Source: Planctomycetota bacterium
Lineage (GTDB): Bacteria; Planctomycetota; UBA1135; GCA-002686595
NCBI GenBank assembly: GCA_020853575.1
Contig: JADYYP010000007.1
Location: forward strand, 1-64,000
DNA length: 64,000 nucleotides
Reading direction: 5' to 3'
Part shown: in pieces, positions 30,847 through 40,050 of the stretch
Layout: every line of letters starts with the position of its first letter
How positions within the stretch are numbered: position 1 is the first letter of the stretch
Notes under the pieces: model-generated
What the model was told of the DNA's origin: nothing
What the model saw: only the letters and a program-made list of their open reading frames with translations
Databases searched by the model: none
Translations under genes and position numbers: made by a program

Positions 30847-33335
30847 TCGGCGCCGCGGCCTGCGACGCGCGGCCCGCGCCGCGACCGAGCACGGACGAAG
30901 CGACCGCGGTGGCCGAGCGCGCGCTTCCACCGCCCGTGCCGACGCCCGCGTTCGACCTCGATCATCCGCTGGAGCTCACGCTGCGGACGCTCGGCGACGG
31001 CGCGAGCTCGGACGCCGAGCGAGCGGCCGCGGTCCAGCGCGCCGCCGAGCTGTTGCGCCACGCCGCGCGCGAGGCGCAGCTCGCCGACGTTCCGCCGTTC
31101 GTCCGCGCGCTCGAGTCCCTGCGCATGCTCTCGTCGACGGCCGACCCCGCGCTCGACGGCCTCGACGTGCGCGAGCTGATCGCTGCCGTGCTCGTGGAAG
31201 CCCAGGCTTCGCCCGCCGACCACCCACTGCGCGCCTACATCTCGGCGACCGCACTGCTGTATCGCACCAGCCGACCCGAGCTCGAGGCCAGCGCGCTCGA
31301 GTTGCTCGAGCACTGCGAGGGCTCGCCGCGCGCCCACCGCGCGTTCGGTTTCGCGCGCGCATCCGAAGTCGCGCGTGGAGCGGGTGAGTTCGAGCGCGCA
31401 GCGCGGTGGTTGGCGCGCGCGCGCGCCGAGCTCGACGCGCTGGACGTCGCCGGGGACGATCGCGAGCTGCGCGGGACGCGCGCCTTCGTGGAGCTGCACC
31501 TGGCCGCGTTGCACACCGCCTTGGGACAAGCCGACGAGGCCATCGTCGCCTGCGAGCTCGCCCAGCGCTGGCTCGACAGCGCGAAGCCCTGGCCCGAGGC
31601 GCGGGCGCAGCCCGAGTTGTTTCGCTTCGCGCGCACGGGCGACTTGCTGTTGCTCAATCGCCTGGGAACGTTGCTCGCGACCAGCCGCTTCGACGCGCTC
31701 TCGCGCGCGATCGCTGACCACGGACAGGTTGCCGCTGAGTACCAAGCGCAAGTCGACGTTTACGAGGCCCACGCGCTGCACGCACGCGGTGAGCTCGCGC
31801 GCGCCGCGGAACTGCTCGAGCGCGCGTTGCAGCAGCCGCTGTTGGCCGCGCAGCCCACGGCCCTGGCCCAGCTCGAGCTGGCGCTCGTGCGTTGGGACGC
31901 CGGCGCGCGCGACGAGGCCCGCGCGACACTCGCAGCGGCTCGCGCGCACCTCGAGCGCAATCCCAAGGTCGTGCTGCCGGCGATTCGCATGCGAGCGCTC
32001 GAGGTCGCGTTCGCGCGCGACGGAGCGACGACGCCGCAGGCGCAGCTCGAGGGACTGGCTGCCGCGCGCGGCGCGTGGGACGACTTGCTGCGCGCCTGGG
32101 ATCAGACGCCGCTCGATGGCTCTGGAGTCGGGTTCCTGGGCTTTCCCCAGCGACGCTTGATGCTGGGGCAGTTGATCGAGCTGGAGTTGGCCGTCGACCC
32201 TGGTCCCGCCGGACTGCGCGCGGCATTCGAGCACCTGCTCGAAGCCCAGCGCCGCGGCACGTCGAGTCGGCGCATGAACGCGCCGCGAGTGACGCTCGAC
32301 GACGTGCGGCGCGAACTCCTCGGTCCCGGTCGAGGCCTGATCGTCTATCTGCCGTCGTGGCGCGGCTCGCACGCGTTCGCCGTCGACTCCGAGCTCGTCG
32401 TGCACGTCGCCTTGCCGCCGCACGAGGACCTTGGCGACGAGCTCAACGATGCGCTCGCGGAGTTGCGCGAGGGCCGCGCGACGCAGCGCCTCGACGCGCT
32501 CTCCCCGCGGCTCCTGCCCGCGCCGCTGGCTGACCGCGTGCGGCGCTGGGAGTCGCTGGCCTTCGTCGGCGCGGACTTGCTGCGCCAACTGCCGATCGAG
32601 GCCTTGCTGCTCGACGGAACGACGCGCCTGGGGCTCGCGAAGGGCGTGTACTGGCTGCCTTCGATTCCAGCCGCGGTCGCGCTCGCGCGGCGCCCGAGCT
32701 CGACAGGGCGGGCGGGCCTGCGCTGGATTGGAGCGCCGCACGTCGATCCACGAATCGCACGTCGCCAACAGCTCGGCGTCGTCGCGCTCGACGACGACGC
32801 ACGCGTTCGCATCCAACGTGCGTTCACCTCGGCGGAGTTCTTCGAGTCCAGCGAAGCGACGGTTGATCGCCTCCATGGCGCGCCGCGTGTGCTGGCGCTC
32901 TACGCGCACGGCGTGTGCGACGCGACGCGGCCGCACCCCAACGGCATCGCGCTCGCTCCGCGGGATGCGCGCGACGACGGCGTGCTGGACTTCGAGGATG
33001 TGACCGCGCAACTGGCGGGAGAGTGCGCTCCGGACCTCGTGCTGCTGCTGGCGTGCGGCGCGGCCAAGACGATCCACAAGGTCGGCGACGACGGTTCCGA
33101 CCAGCTCGGTGCCGCGTTCCTCGAAGGCGGTGTGCGCTGTGTCGCCGCATCGGCCGAGCCGTTGCACCAAGGTGCGACCGCGCAGCTCGCTGCGGCGTTC
33201 CTCGAGCAGCTGGCCCGTGGATCGACGCCAGCGCTGGCCATGCGCGATGCGCGCCGCGAGCTGGCTCGCGACGCGCGCTTCGCTCATCCGAAGTTCTGGT
33301 CGACGCTCCAACTGTCCGGACTCGCCGACCGCTGA
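30657..33335 (+). CDS. CHAT-domain protease-like lipoprotein
   Basis: The start is uncertain. A lipoprotein signal (LVCAATLIGAAAC, Cys at 30861) is in frame, but the nearest conventional start upstream is GTG 30657, which would give a ~68-residue lead and overlap the anti-sigma gene by 190 bp. A CTG or ATT (30792) start nearer the lipobox is possible. The mature part has helical TPR-like repeats (~residues 100-450 from 30657). The end is a caspase-like CHAT domain with YAHGVCD (His) and LLLACGA (Cys), both catalytic positions kept. CHAT proteases cleave specific partners. With the upstream sigma and anti-sigma genes this suggests regulated proteolysis of the anti-sigma factor or a stress response. 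Confidence 0.78.
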   Translation: MDVARGVFRGPSGALERTGLERDELEPARRARARGWIRAALGAEAIRRLGRGVGARLVCAATLIGAAACDARPAPRPSTDEATAVAERALPPPVPTPAFDLDHPLELTLRTLGDGASSDAERAAAVQRAAELLRHAAREAQLADVPPFVRALESLRMLSSTADPALDGLDVRELIAAVLVEAQASPADHPLRAYISATALLYRTSRPELEASALELLEHCEGSPRAHRAFGFARASEVARGAGEFERAARWLARARAELDALDVAGDDRELRGTRAFVELHLAALHTALGQADEAIVACELAQRWLDSAKPWPEARAQPELFRFARTGDLLLLNRLGTLLATSRFDALSRAIADHGQVAAEYQAQVDVYEAHALHARGELARAAELLERALQQPLLAAQPTALAQLELALVRWDAGARDEARATLAAARAHLERNPKVVLPAIRMRALEVAFARDGATTPQAQLEGLAAARGAWDDLLRAWDQTPLDGSGVGFLGFPQRRLMLGQLIELELAVDPGPAGLRAAFEHLLEAQRRGTSSRRMNAPRVTLDDVRRELLGPGRGLIVYLPSWRGSHAFAVDSELVVHVALPPHEDLGDELNDALAELREGRATQRLDALSPRLLPAPLADRVRRWESLAFVGADLLRQLPIEALLLDGTTRLGLAKGVYWLPSIPAAVALARRPSSTGRAGLRWIGAPHVDPRIARRQQLGVVALDDDARVRIQRAFTSAEFFESSEATVDRLHGAPRVLALYAHGVCDATRPHPNGIALAPRDARDDGVLDFEDVTAQLAGECAPDLVLLLACGAAKTIHKVGDDGSDQLGAAFLEGGVRCVAASAEPLHQGATAQLAAAFLEQLARGSTPALAMRDARRELARDARFAHPKFWSTLQLSGLADR

Positions 33336-33366
33336 GCACACGCGACCTCGAGCGCGCGCGGCAAGG

Positions 33367-35136
33367 TCAAGGGCCCGGCGGCACGCGGCGCGGCGGAGGC
33401 GGCGGCAGGGGCTCGGGCTCGATGGGATCGGGAGTGCCGATGTCGGGCTCGGGATCGGTGTCGTTGCTCAGGCGCGAGTGGGCGAAGCGATAGACCAGCT
33501 CCGGTCCCGTGGTCTTGAACGCGCCGCCGGTCTGCTCGAGCGCGCGGACCAGGACCAAGTACCTCGCGGTTTGTCCGTAGGACGAAGCGTGCGAGCGGTA
33601 GTCGTCGGCGTACTCGGCCGCCGCGGCCAAGGGTTGCGCCGCGGGAGTCATCACATCGGTCGCGGAGGTCGTTTCGAGCGCCGAGACCGGCCACAGCCCG
33701 CCGCCCACGAAGCGCAGCGTGTCCCCCGCCTCCGACGGCACGTAGTTGTCGTTCAGGACTTGGTAGAGCGAAATCTGCAGGTGCGTGGCACCGGCAGCGA
33801 TCGAGCTCGCCAACAGCTCGAAGCGGAAATTCTGGCCCCAGCCGTTGGGAGCCGCGGGGAACGAGTCGTAGAGCGACTCGACTTTCGAGATCCACGGCGC
33901 CTTGGAAATCTCGTCGACCAGCGGGTTGTGCTTCACGTGCAGGTCGTCGGTCGCGTCGCACACGAAGAGCACGTCGAGGTCTCCGTCGTCGTCGACGTCG
34001 ACCGCGGCCGAACGGCCACTCTGCTCGGTCATCGTTGCACCGGCGTCGATCTCGAAGACCTCGGCCGCGCTGTACCACGGATCGGCGATGTTGAAGGTGT
34101 TCTGCGCGCCCGCGAGCGGCCCGCCGAAGTCGAACAGAGACACGATCACCGGTCCAAACTGGTTGAGCAGGAACAAGCTCCCGGTCCCGATGCCCAGGAG
34201 ATCCGCGGCGATCGCGTCGGAGGTCATCAGGCCACCCAGGGACAACACCGGTTCGGCGTAGCCGACACCGCGCACGTGGAGCCGCGTCGTGTCCTGGAAC
34301 ACGCCGGGCGCGGTCGCGTCGAGCTGCCGCGTGATGATCGCCAATCGTCCGGCGCCGGCGCTCGAGCAATGCCAAGGCGCCACGCAGCGAATGTCGCTGA
34401 CGTCCGTGATCGCCAGCCCGCCGTTCGGCGCGGAGGAGCGAACGAAAACGCCGCCAGCGCCCCACGCGATCAAGTCCTCGCGCTCCGCCGCGCCGAACGG
34501 CGCGAGCTCGAGCTCGGACAGCCCGCTCGCGAAGCTCTCGCTCGCGACGTACACCAAGCCGCCGGCCGAGGAGCGTTCGAACCACAGCGCCTGCGTTCCA
34601 CACAGCACGAAGATGTCGAGCTGCGTGTCGCCGTCGTAGTTGCCCACCGCCAGCTTCTCGGCGGCTTGGAGCTCGCTGCGCGTGGCCGATGCGATCGGGA
34701 CGAAGCGATCGACGCCCGCGCTGCTCTCCTCCAAGTACTCGAAGCGCGCCTCGACCAAGTCGACGCCCGAGCTGGTCTGCACCAAGCACATCGCGGTGTC
34801 CCTGCCGCCCGCGGGCGCGACGACCGCGTCGAGCACCGGCGCTCCATCGCCGAAGGGGTCCAGCTCGATCACCTGCCCGAGCGTGTCGACCGCGGAGACG
34901 CAGTGGAACGCGCTGCCGAACTGCACGAGCGCATCCACGCGCAGATCGGGCGTCAGGTTGCCCGTCTGGCACCTGCCGGCGGCCTCGATGGCAGTGTAGT
35001 TCGCTGCAACCCGCGAGATCCTCCCGGGCAAGTAAGGGGCTTGGGCTTGCGCCGCAGCGACGGCGGTCAGGCCGAGCGCAGCCAGCGCGGCGCGAGCAGC
35101 ACGAGCTTGATCCATTCGCGATGTGACCATTTGCAT
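33367..35136 (-). CDS. Secreted FG-GAP-like protein with Pro-rich tail
   Basis: 589 aa. The N-terminus has a signal peptide (ARAALAALGLTAVAAAQAQ); ATG 35115 is an alternative start. FG-GAP/VCBS motifs are scattered (VGNYDGDTQLDIFVL; DVDDDGDLDVLFVC near residue 380). From ~residue 400 is an unassigned region (ISLYQVLNDNYVPSEAGDTLRFVGGG). The last ~35 residues are rich in Pro and acidic residues (DPEPDIGTPDPIEPEPLPPPPP), an extended stalk or linker. It converges on the CHAT gene with 31 bp between stops. Exported, function unknown. Confidence 0.78.
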   Translation of the reverse strand: MQMVTSRMDQARAARAALAALGLTAVAAAQAQAPYLPGRISRVAANYTAIEAAGRCQTGNLTPDLRVDALVQFGSAFHCVSAVDTLGQVIELDPFGDGAPVLDAVVAPAGGRDTAMCLVQTSSGVDLVEARFEYLEESSAGVDRFVPIASATRSELQAAEKLAVGNYDGDTQLDIFVLCGTQALWFERSSAGGLVYVASESFASGLSELELAPFGAAEREDLIAWGAGGVFVRSSAPNGGLAITDVSDIRCVAPWHCSSAGAGRLAIITRQLDATAPGVFQDTTRLHVRGVGYAEPVLSLGGLMTSDAIAADLLGIGTGSLFLLNQFGPVIVSLFDFGGPLAGAQNTFNIADPWYSAAEVFEIDAGATMTEQSGRSAAVDVDDDGDLDVLFVCDATDDLHVKHNPLVDEISKAPWISKVESLYDSFPAAPNGWGQNFRFELLASSIAAGATHLQISLYQVLNDNYVPSEAGDTLRFVGGGLWPVSALETTSATDVMTPAAQPLAAAAEYADDYRSHASSYGQTARYLVLVRALEQTGGAFKTTGPELVYRFAHSRLSNDTDPEPDIGTPDPIEPEPLPPPPPRRVPPGP

Positions 35137-35839
35137 TCCAAGGTGGTGGACAAGGGCAGGAGAGCGAGCTCAGGGTCACGTCGGCACGATGGCCGAGTGA
35201 TTCCGCGGAAAGCAACCGCGGTGCGAGTCCGTGGGTCGTGATGCCGCGCCGGCGAGCTTCGGCCGGAAGATCCACATTTCACGCCGTCGCAATGGACAAT
35301 GAAACCGTCCGGCGCGTGCTCGGGATTCAGTGGCCCTGTTTCCGCGTTCACGCACCGGACGGCGGACGATGCTGTTGGTGAGCCCGAGGCAGGTCGATCG
35401 AACGCTGGCAGCACTCGGACGACTGCAACGTGATCCGGGCTCTGAGCCGCGCGAGCTCGATGCTGCAGGTCAGAGGAACGGACGCCCCGCGCGAGCCCCC
35501 CGCCGGCGCGACGCGGTCGCGGCGAAACCCACCGTTGCCTGCGGTTGGAGCACGACGCGCGCAGCGGGCTCTTCGAGCACTCGAGATGCGCTACTCCGAT
35601 GCGGTCGGGACGTCCGTCGATGTCGCTGTTGGCGTCGAGCACGACTCGAGGCGCGCGGCCAATCGCAGCTTGGTCGAGCGACGGCGGCGCGAGCGCGAGC
35701 ACTGCGGTGAGTTGCATGGAGGGCCACCAGCGACGCAACGCCAAAGGAGACACGTTGGAGCGACGCGCTTCGTTCGTGCGCCCAGCGGTCGAGTGGTTGT
35801 CGAATTCTCGCAGCAACGAGGACATCACGGTCTCGACGC

Positions 35840-35910
35840 GAGCCACGCTTCGGGCGACGGCGCATCCACTGGCCGAGAGCGCGCACCCAGGCCTCCTCAG
35901 GAGCTCTCGG
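35840..35910 (-). repeat. Dispersed intergenic repeat, copy D
   Basis: On the minus strand it has CCGAGAGC pairing perfectly with GCTCTCGG, an inner CTCC-TGA-GGAG hairpin, then GTGGATGC and the core GCCGTCGCCCG, in the same order as the other copies. It lies beyond the terminator of the gene at 36031. Confidence 0.55.
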
Positions 35911-35939
35911 CGGCGGAAGCCGGAGCGCGCCGACAACAA

Positions 35940-35976
35940 GACGAGCACGGGGCCCGCGGAGGACCCCGTGCTCGTC
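35940..35976 (-). terminator. Rho-independent terminator of the 36031-37401 gene
   Basis: On the minus strand GACGAGCACGGGG pairs perfectly with CCCCGTGCTCGTC (13 bp) around an 11-nt loop, followed by CTTGTTGTC. It lies 54 nt after the stop codon. This is the clearest terminator in the window. Confidence 0.8.
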
Positions 35977-36030
35977 GATGCGCGGCGCGTCAGGCGCTAG
36001 GCCTGGCGCGCGCGGGCGAGTGCCGCTCGT

Positions 36031-37401
36031 TCAGGGGACCATGGTCCACTCGATGCCGTTCGACAGATTGGTGGTCTTGACCGCCGGCGGATCGCGGAAC
36101 CAGCACTGCGCGTCGACCACTGCACCGGCGGAGAACGGTGCGCCCAGCGCGCCCGGGTTGCCCGCGATGAAGGCCAGGAAGTCCTGCGAGATCGTGCCGT
36201 CGCAGCCGCCCGGCGTGCCGCCCGAGTTCTGCGACGTCATGCGCTGGGTCGGCGTCTTGACGCACAGGAAGCTCGTGCTGCCCGTGCCCCAGGACACGTT
36301 GTTCTGACCGGCGATGCCGTAGAAGATCAGACCGAGCTTCTGGCCCTCGACGTTGTTGCAGGTCAGCGTGAAGCCCGAGGCCGCGGCCGCGCTCGGCGTG
36401 CCCGAAGCAGCCATCGCGGGCGTGCAATTGTTCGTGGTCGACGACGACGTGCAGTACGCCGTCGGCGGCGGAGTCAGCGAGTCGACCTCGTACACGTCGA
36501 GCTCGTCCACGGTGTTTTGGTGCAGCGCGAGCATGCGCGTCACGCCGCCGGCGACGAACATGTCACACCCGCCGGCGATGTTCGTGCCCGACACGCCGTA
36601 GACCGTCCCGACGAACGTGCGACCGGTGACCAATCCGGTCAGGTCGGTCTCGTTGAACTCCACGCCATCCGTGGTGGTCGCGCCACCACCGGGGATGTTC
36701 TGGTCGAACTGCCAGAGCGTGTTGTTCAGCGCGTCGTAGGCCAGCCCGTAGCTCGACTTGCCGTTCGCGTTGTGGTTCAAGAACACCGCCGGCGGGACGA
36801 GCGTGAACTCCTGGAGGTTGTTGTTGAAGTTCTTCGTGAAGAAGCGGCCCGTGTTCGGATTGAACGCGAGCGCGCGGATCGTGCCCGGACCACCGGAGAT
36901 GGTGTAGCTGGTGGTGAACGTCAAGGTGCCGTTCGGACCACCGGCGGGGTTGAACGTGTACTCGGCGAGCACGTTGCCTTCCATGCCGCCGTACAGCTTG
37001 AAGGCCGCTTCATCGGCTGCGAGGTCGCGCGCACCCCAGACCGTCGCGCTGAACACGGTCTGCGGGAACGACTGGATGTACGCTCCGGTCGTCGGGTCGA
37101 ATTGGTGGATGGCGAATGCGCCGGTCGTGCCCGCGCCGCCTGACACCCAGTAGTAGCCCCAGGCCCTGGCGCAGCCCAGTTGGCGATTCCAGATGGTGCC
37201 CGGCGTCGGCGGCGCGGTCACCGTGTTCATCACGTCGATCGGACCCTGCAACAGAGTCCCGAGCGCCATCTGCGGATTGGTGAGCGGCACCGGCGTGGCG
37301 CTGTTGCCACCCTGCGGGCCGAGCGGCGCGCTGTCTTCACTCTGCGCGCCTGCGAACGAGGCCAAGATCAAACACGACGCTGCGATCATCACGGGTTTCA
37401 T
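36031..37401 (-). CDS. Secreted protein with shared C-terminal domain
   Basis: 456 aa. The signal peptide is clear (MIAASCLILASFAGAQ). ATG 37401 is preceded by AGGAGA. The middle (~residues 20-310) has beta-propeller-like strands (GTIRALAFNPNTGRFF, YGLAYDALNNTLWQFDQN), as in exported repeat proteins. From about residue 316 (YCTSSSTTNNC) to the end is the shared C-terminal domain: ASGFTLTCNN, GLIFYGI, SFLCVKTPTQR, CDG, then W-F-RDP. It is closest to the protein at 16673. Exported, function unknown. It has a strong terminator downstream. Confidence 0.8.
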   Translation of the reverse strand: MKPVMIAASCLILASFAGAQSEDSAPLGPQGGNSATPVPLTNPQMALGTLLQGPIDVMNTVTAPPTPGTIWNRQLGCARAWGYYWVSGGAGTTGAFAIHQFDPTTGAYIQSFPQTVFSATVWGARDLAADEAAFKLYGGMEGNVLAEYTFNPAGGPNGTLTFTTSYTISGGPGTIRALAFNPNTGRFFTKNFNNNLQEFTLVPPAVFLNHNANGKSSYGLAYDALNNTLWQFDQNIPGGGATTTDGVEFNETDLTGLVTGRTFVGTVYGVSGTNIAGGCDMFVAGGVTRMLALHQNTVDELDVYEVDSLTPPPTAYCTSSSTTNNCTPAMAASGTPSAAAASGFTLTCNNVEGQKLGLIFYGIAGQNNVSWGTGSTSFLCVKTPTQRMTSQNSGGTPGGCDGTISQDFLAFIAGNPGALGAPFSAGAVVDAQCWFRDPPAVKTTNLSNGIEWTMVP

Positions 37402-37697
37402 CGTCGTTCACTCTCCTGCACAACGGTGTCGCGCGACCGGCACGCCCGACCTGATTCGAGAGTCGCCGCCGCGCTTGGGCATGATGCCAAGTGGCTGGCG
37501 CTCGTGGGGCCCCGGAGCGTAAACTGTGGGGTTGGCTTGCGTTGCCGGCAGCGGAGCGGGTACTGCGAGCCGCTCCGCGCTTGCGCGCCCCCCCCGCGCC
37601 ATGCGAGCCTGGTCCGCGGGTGTCCTGGAGGGTCTCCGGGACAGGCACTGGGATGGTCGGGCCGCCATCCGACGACTCCAAACTTGGAGCTCCGAGG

Positions 37698-38039
37698 ATG
37701 GTGACGAGCAACGAGCTCGCGACCCATGGACATGGGTCCGAGAATTCCCTGGCCGGCTGCCTTTCGCGGCTGTTTTGGATGGCCGGCGGCAACGTTGGAT
37801 TGCTGCTGTTGGCGATCCTGATCGCGCAACAGCCCACATGGTCGCTCAGCGTCCGCGATGCGCTCTTCTGGGCGATCGCACTCGCGGTCTTGCTGGTGCG
37901 CTACGTCGAGGTCACGCGCTTGGGAGGACTCGACGTCGACGGCAAGCCGGTCACGCACCGCGGGCTCTCACGCTACCTGGCGGGGCACCTCGCAGCGTCG
38001 AGCGCGCTGTGGTGCTTGGGTCAGTCGCTGCACGTGTGA
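37698..38039 (+). CDS. Small membrane protein, unknown function
   Basis: 113 aa. Two hydrophobic segments (GGNVGLLLLAILIAQQ; ALFWAIALAVLLVRYVEV) and a C-terminal GHLAASSALWCLGQSL. ATG 37698 directly abuts GAGG; GTG 37701 would have a better spacing. No family recognised. A strong hairpin follows 7 nt after the stop. Confidence 0.6.
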   Translation: MVTSNELATHGHGSENSLAGCLSRLFWMAGGNVGLLLLAILIAQQPTWSLSVRDALFWAIALAVLLVRYVEVTRLGGLDVDGKPVTHRGLSRYLAGHLAASSALWCLGQSLHV

Positions 38040-38046
38040 GCCACTT

Positions 38047-38069
38047 GCGCCGCGGCGCCTCCGCGGTGC
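38047..38069 (+). terminator. Hairpin after the small membrane-protein gene
   Basis: GCGCCGCGG (38047-38055) pairs with CCGCGGTGC (38061-38069), including one G-U, around a 5-nt loop. It lies 7 nt after the stop codon at 38037-38039. Confidence 0.55.
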
Positions 38070-38247
38070 AGCGCTGATGGAGCGAATCCATGCGCGCGGA
38101 GGCCTCGGGCCACGTACGCAGCCGGCGGACGCGATCTCTGCGCAAGCGCGCATCGCGCGCGTCGCGTGGCCGTGCGACGAGTTGGAGTGAGAGGCTCGCG
38201 GCGTCTGGGACCTCGAGCCAGCGGTCGTCCTCGCACAGGAGTTACTC

Positions 38248-39975
38248 ATGCAACGAGCAACGACAATGACGGTCGCGGGTTGGCTGCTCCTCGCCGGAGC
38301 CTCGGCGCCCGCGCAGACGACCGTTCGCGCCAGCGTCGCGAGCTCGGGCGCGCAAGCTGGCGCCAGCAGCGGCGAGCGGCCGCCGATGCTCTCCGCGGAC
38401 GGGAGTCGGATGGTCTTCTGCACCAGCGCGAGCAACCTCGTCGCGGGCGACTCGAACGGTGTCGACGACGTTTTCATCCGCGACCTGGTCGCGCGCACGA
38501 CGCGGCGCGTCAGCGTCGACAGCGCGGGCGCCGAGGGCAACGGCTGGAGCAGCGCGCCGGCGATCTCGCGCGGCGGTCGCTTCGTCAGCTTCGCGAGCTA
38601 CGCGACGAACCTCGTGCCAGGGGACACCAACGGCAAGTCGGACGTGTTCCTGCGCGACACGCTCGCCGGCACGACGGAGCGCCTCAGCATCTCGAGCTCC
38701 GGAGCACAGGCCAATGCGGCCTCGCTCCCCTCGTGGGGCTCGGTGGTCGCGATCTCCGACGACGGACGCTTCGCGGCCTTCGAGAGCAACGCCAGCAACT
38801 TGGTCGCGAACGACGTCAACAACGTGCAGGACGTCTTCGTGCGCGATCGCCTCGCCGGCACCACCGAGCGCGCGTCCAGCGCCAGCGACGGCTCGCCAGC
38901 CAACGGGACGAGCTACGTCCCGACGCTCTCCGCCGACGGTCGCTTCGTCGCGTATTCGTCGGAAGCGTCGAACCTCGTCGCGGGCGACACCAATGGCGAG
39001 ATCGACGTGTTCGTGCGCGACCGTTGGCTCGGCACGACCGCGCGCGTCAATCTCACTCCCACGGGGCTCCAGAGCACCGGCTGGGGCGACTATCCGGCGA
39101 TCAGCGCGTCGGGAGAGTTCGTCGCGTTCCTCAGCCCCGCCTCCGACCTGCTACCCGGCAACACGAACCCGAGCGGCGATCTGTTCCTGCGCGCGCTCGC
39201 CTCGGGCCTCACCGAGCGCGTGAACGTCGACTCCAGCGGCTCACCGGCAACGCTGGGCGTCGCTGACTTCGCGCTGTCCTCCGACGCGCGCTTCGTCGCC
39301 TTCAGCAGCGAAGCGCCCGACCTCGTCGCCGGAGACACCAATGCGCGCAGCGACGTGTTCTTGCGCGACCGCGCGAGCGGCACGACCTCGCGCGTGAGCG
39401 TGAGCTCCACCGGTGCGCAGGCCGACGGCGAGAGCTACTCGGCGACCGTGAACCAAGACGGCTCGGTGATCGGCTTCGTCAGCGACGCACCGGGGCTGGT
39501 GATCGGCGACACCAACGCTCAGTTCGATGTGTTCGCGCGCATCCGGGTCGGTTGCGCGCCGATCGGACGCTACTGCAGCGCGAAAGCGAACTCGCTGGGC
39601 TGCGAGCCGCGGATCACGGCGCAGGGCCTGCCGAGCGCGTCGTCGAGCAGCGGCTTCGTGATCGGCGCCGAGCGCGCGCTCGCGGGCCAGTTCGGCGTGC
39701 TGTTCTTCGGCGTCGGCGGTCCCAACGATCGTCCATTCCAAGGCGGCACGCTGTGCGTGCTGGCTCCGCTGCGGCGCACGCAACCGCAGCTGGCCGCGGG
39801 CGGCGGAGCACCGCCCTGCGCCGGCACGTACGCGCTCGATTGGAATGCCTGGCTAGCGACTAACCCTGGAGCCCCTCTCTCCGCGGGTACCCAGATCTGG
39901 TGCCAGTACTGGATGCGCGACGGAGCGGCCGCCGCCTGCACGACGGATGCGTTGACCTTCGTGCTGTGCGACTAG
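38248..39975 (+). CDS. Secreted TolB-like (PD40) beta-propeller with shared C-terminal domain
   Basis: 575 aa. AGGAG lies 8 nt before ATG 38248, one of the best Shine-Dalgarno sites here. The signal peptide is MTVAGWLLLAGASAPAQ. Residues ~45-430 are about nine repeats of ~45 residues of the form SADGRFVAFSSEASNL, VAGDTN, DVFVRDRLAGTTER, i.e. WD40-like/TolB propeller blades. From ~442 (YCSAKANSLGC) to the end is the shared C-terminal domain: SSSGFVIGAERAL, GVLFFGVG, GGTLCVLAP, and QYWMRD near the end. Exported; such propellers usually bind partners or ligands. Confidence 0.85.
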   Translation: MQRATTMTVAGWLLLAGASAPAQTTVRASVASSGAQAGASSGERPPMLSADGSRMVFCTSASNLVAGDSNGVDDVFIRDLVARTTRRVSVDSAGAEGNGWSSAPAISRGGRFVSFASYATNLVPGDTNGKSDVFLRDTLAGTTERLSISSSGAQANAASLPSWGSVVAISDDGRFAAFESNASNLVANDVNNVQDVFVRDRLAGTTERASSASDGSPANGTSYVPTLSADGRFVAYSSEASNLVAGDTNGEIDVFVRDRWLGTTARVNLTPTGLQSTGWGDYPAISASGEFVAFLSPASDLLPGNTNPSGDLFLRALASGLTERVNVDSSGSPATLGVADFALSSDARFVAFSSEAPDLVAGDTNARSDVFLRDRASGTTSRVSVSSTGAQADGESYSATVNQDGSVIGFVSDAPGLVIGDTNAQFDVFARIRVGCAPIGRYCSAKANSLGCEPRITAQGLPSASSSSGFVIGAERALAGQFGVLFFGVGGPNDRPFQGGTLCVLAPLRRTQPQLAAGGGAPPCAGTYALDWNAWLATNPGAPLSAGTQIWCQYWMRDGAAAACTTDALTFVLCD

Positions 39976-39981
39976 CTGCGC

Positions 39982-40002
39982 GGCCCGCGGCAGCAGCGGG
40001 CC
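39982..40002 (+). terminator. Hairpin after the propeller gene
   Basis: GGCCCGC (39982-39988) pairs perfectly with GCGGGCC (39996-40002) around a 7-nt loop, 6 nt after the stop codon. Confidence 0.5.
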
Positions 40003-40037
40003 CAGGTGCCCGCGTGGACTTGGGCGCGGGTGGCAAG

Positions 40038-40050
40038 TACGGTGAGGAAC
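40038..40050 (+). promoter_or_regulatory. -10-like element next to start codon
   Basis: TACGGT (40038-40043) ends 7 nt before ATG 40051. GAGG at 40044-40047 could also act as a Shine-Dalgarno, so it may be leaderless or not. Confidence 0.35.

Larger units (their letters stand above)
35137..36030. other. 894-bp region without a convincing gene
   Basis: The ORFs here have no protein character. One minus-strand frame (about 35717 down to 35067) starts with a signal-like stretch and includes DANSDIDGRPDR, which looks like a calcium loop, so a decayed secreted-protein gene is possible. The region ends with repeat copy D (35840-35910) and a strong terminator hairpin (35940-35976). Confidence 0.5.

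Noticed and set aside
30552..33341. Minus-strand ORF of ~930 codons opposite the CHAT gene
   Set aside because: Low-complexity, Arg-rich translation. The plus strand has a CHAT domain with catalytic residues.
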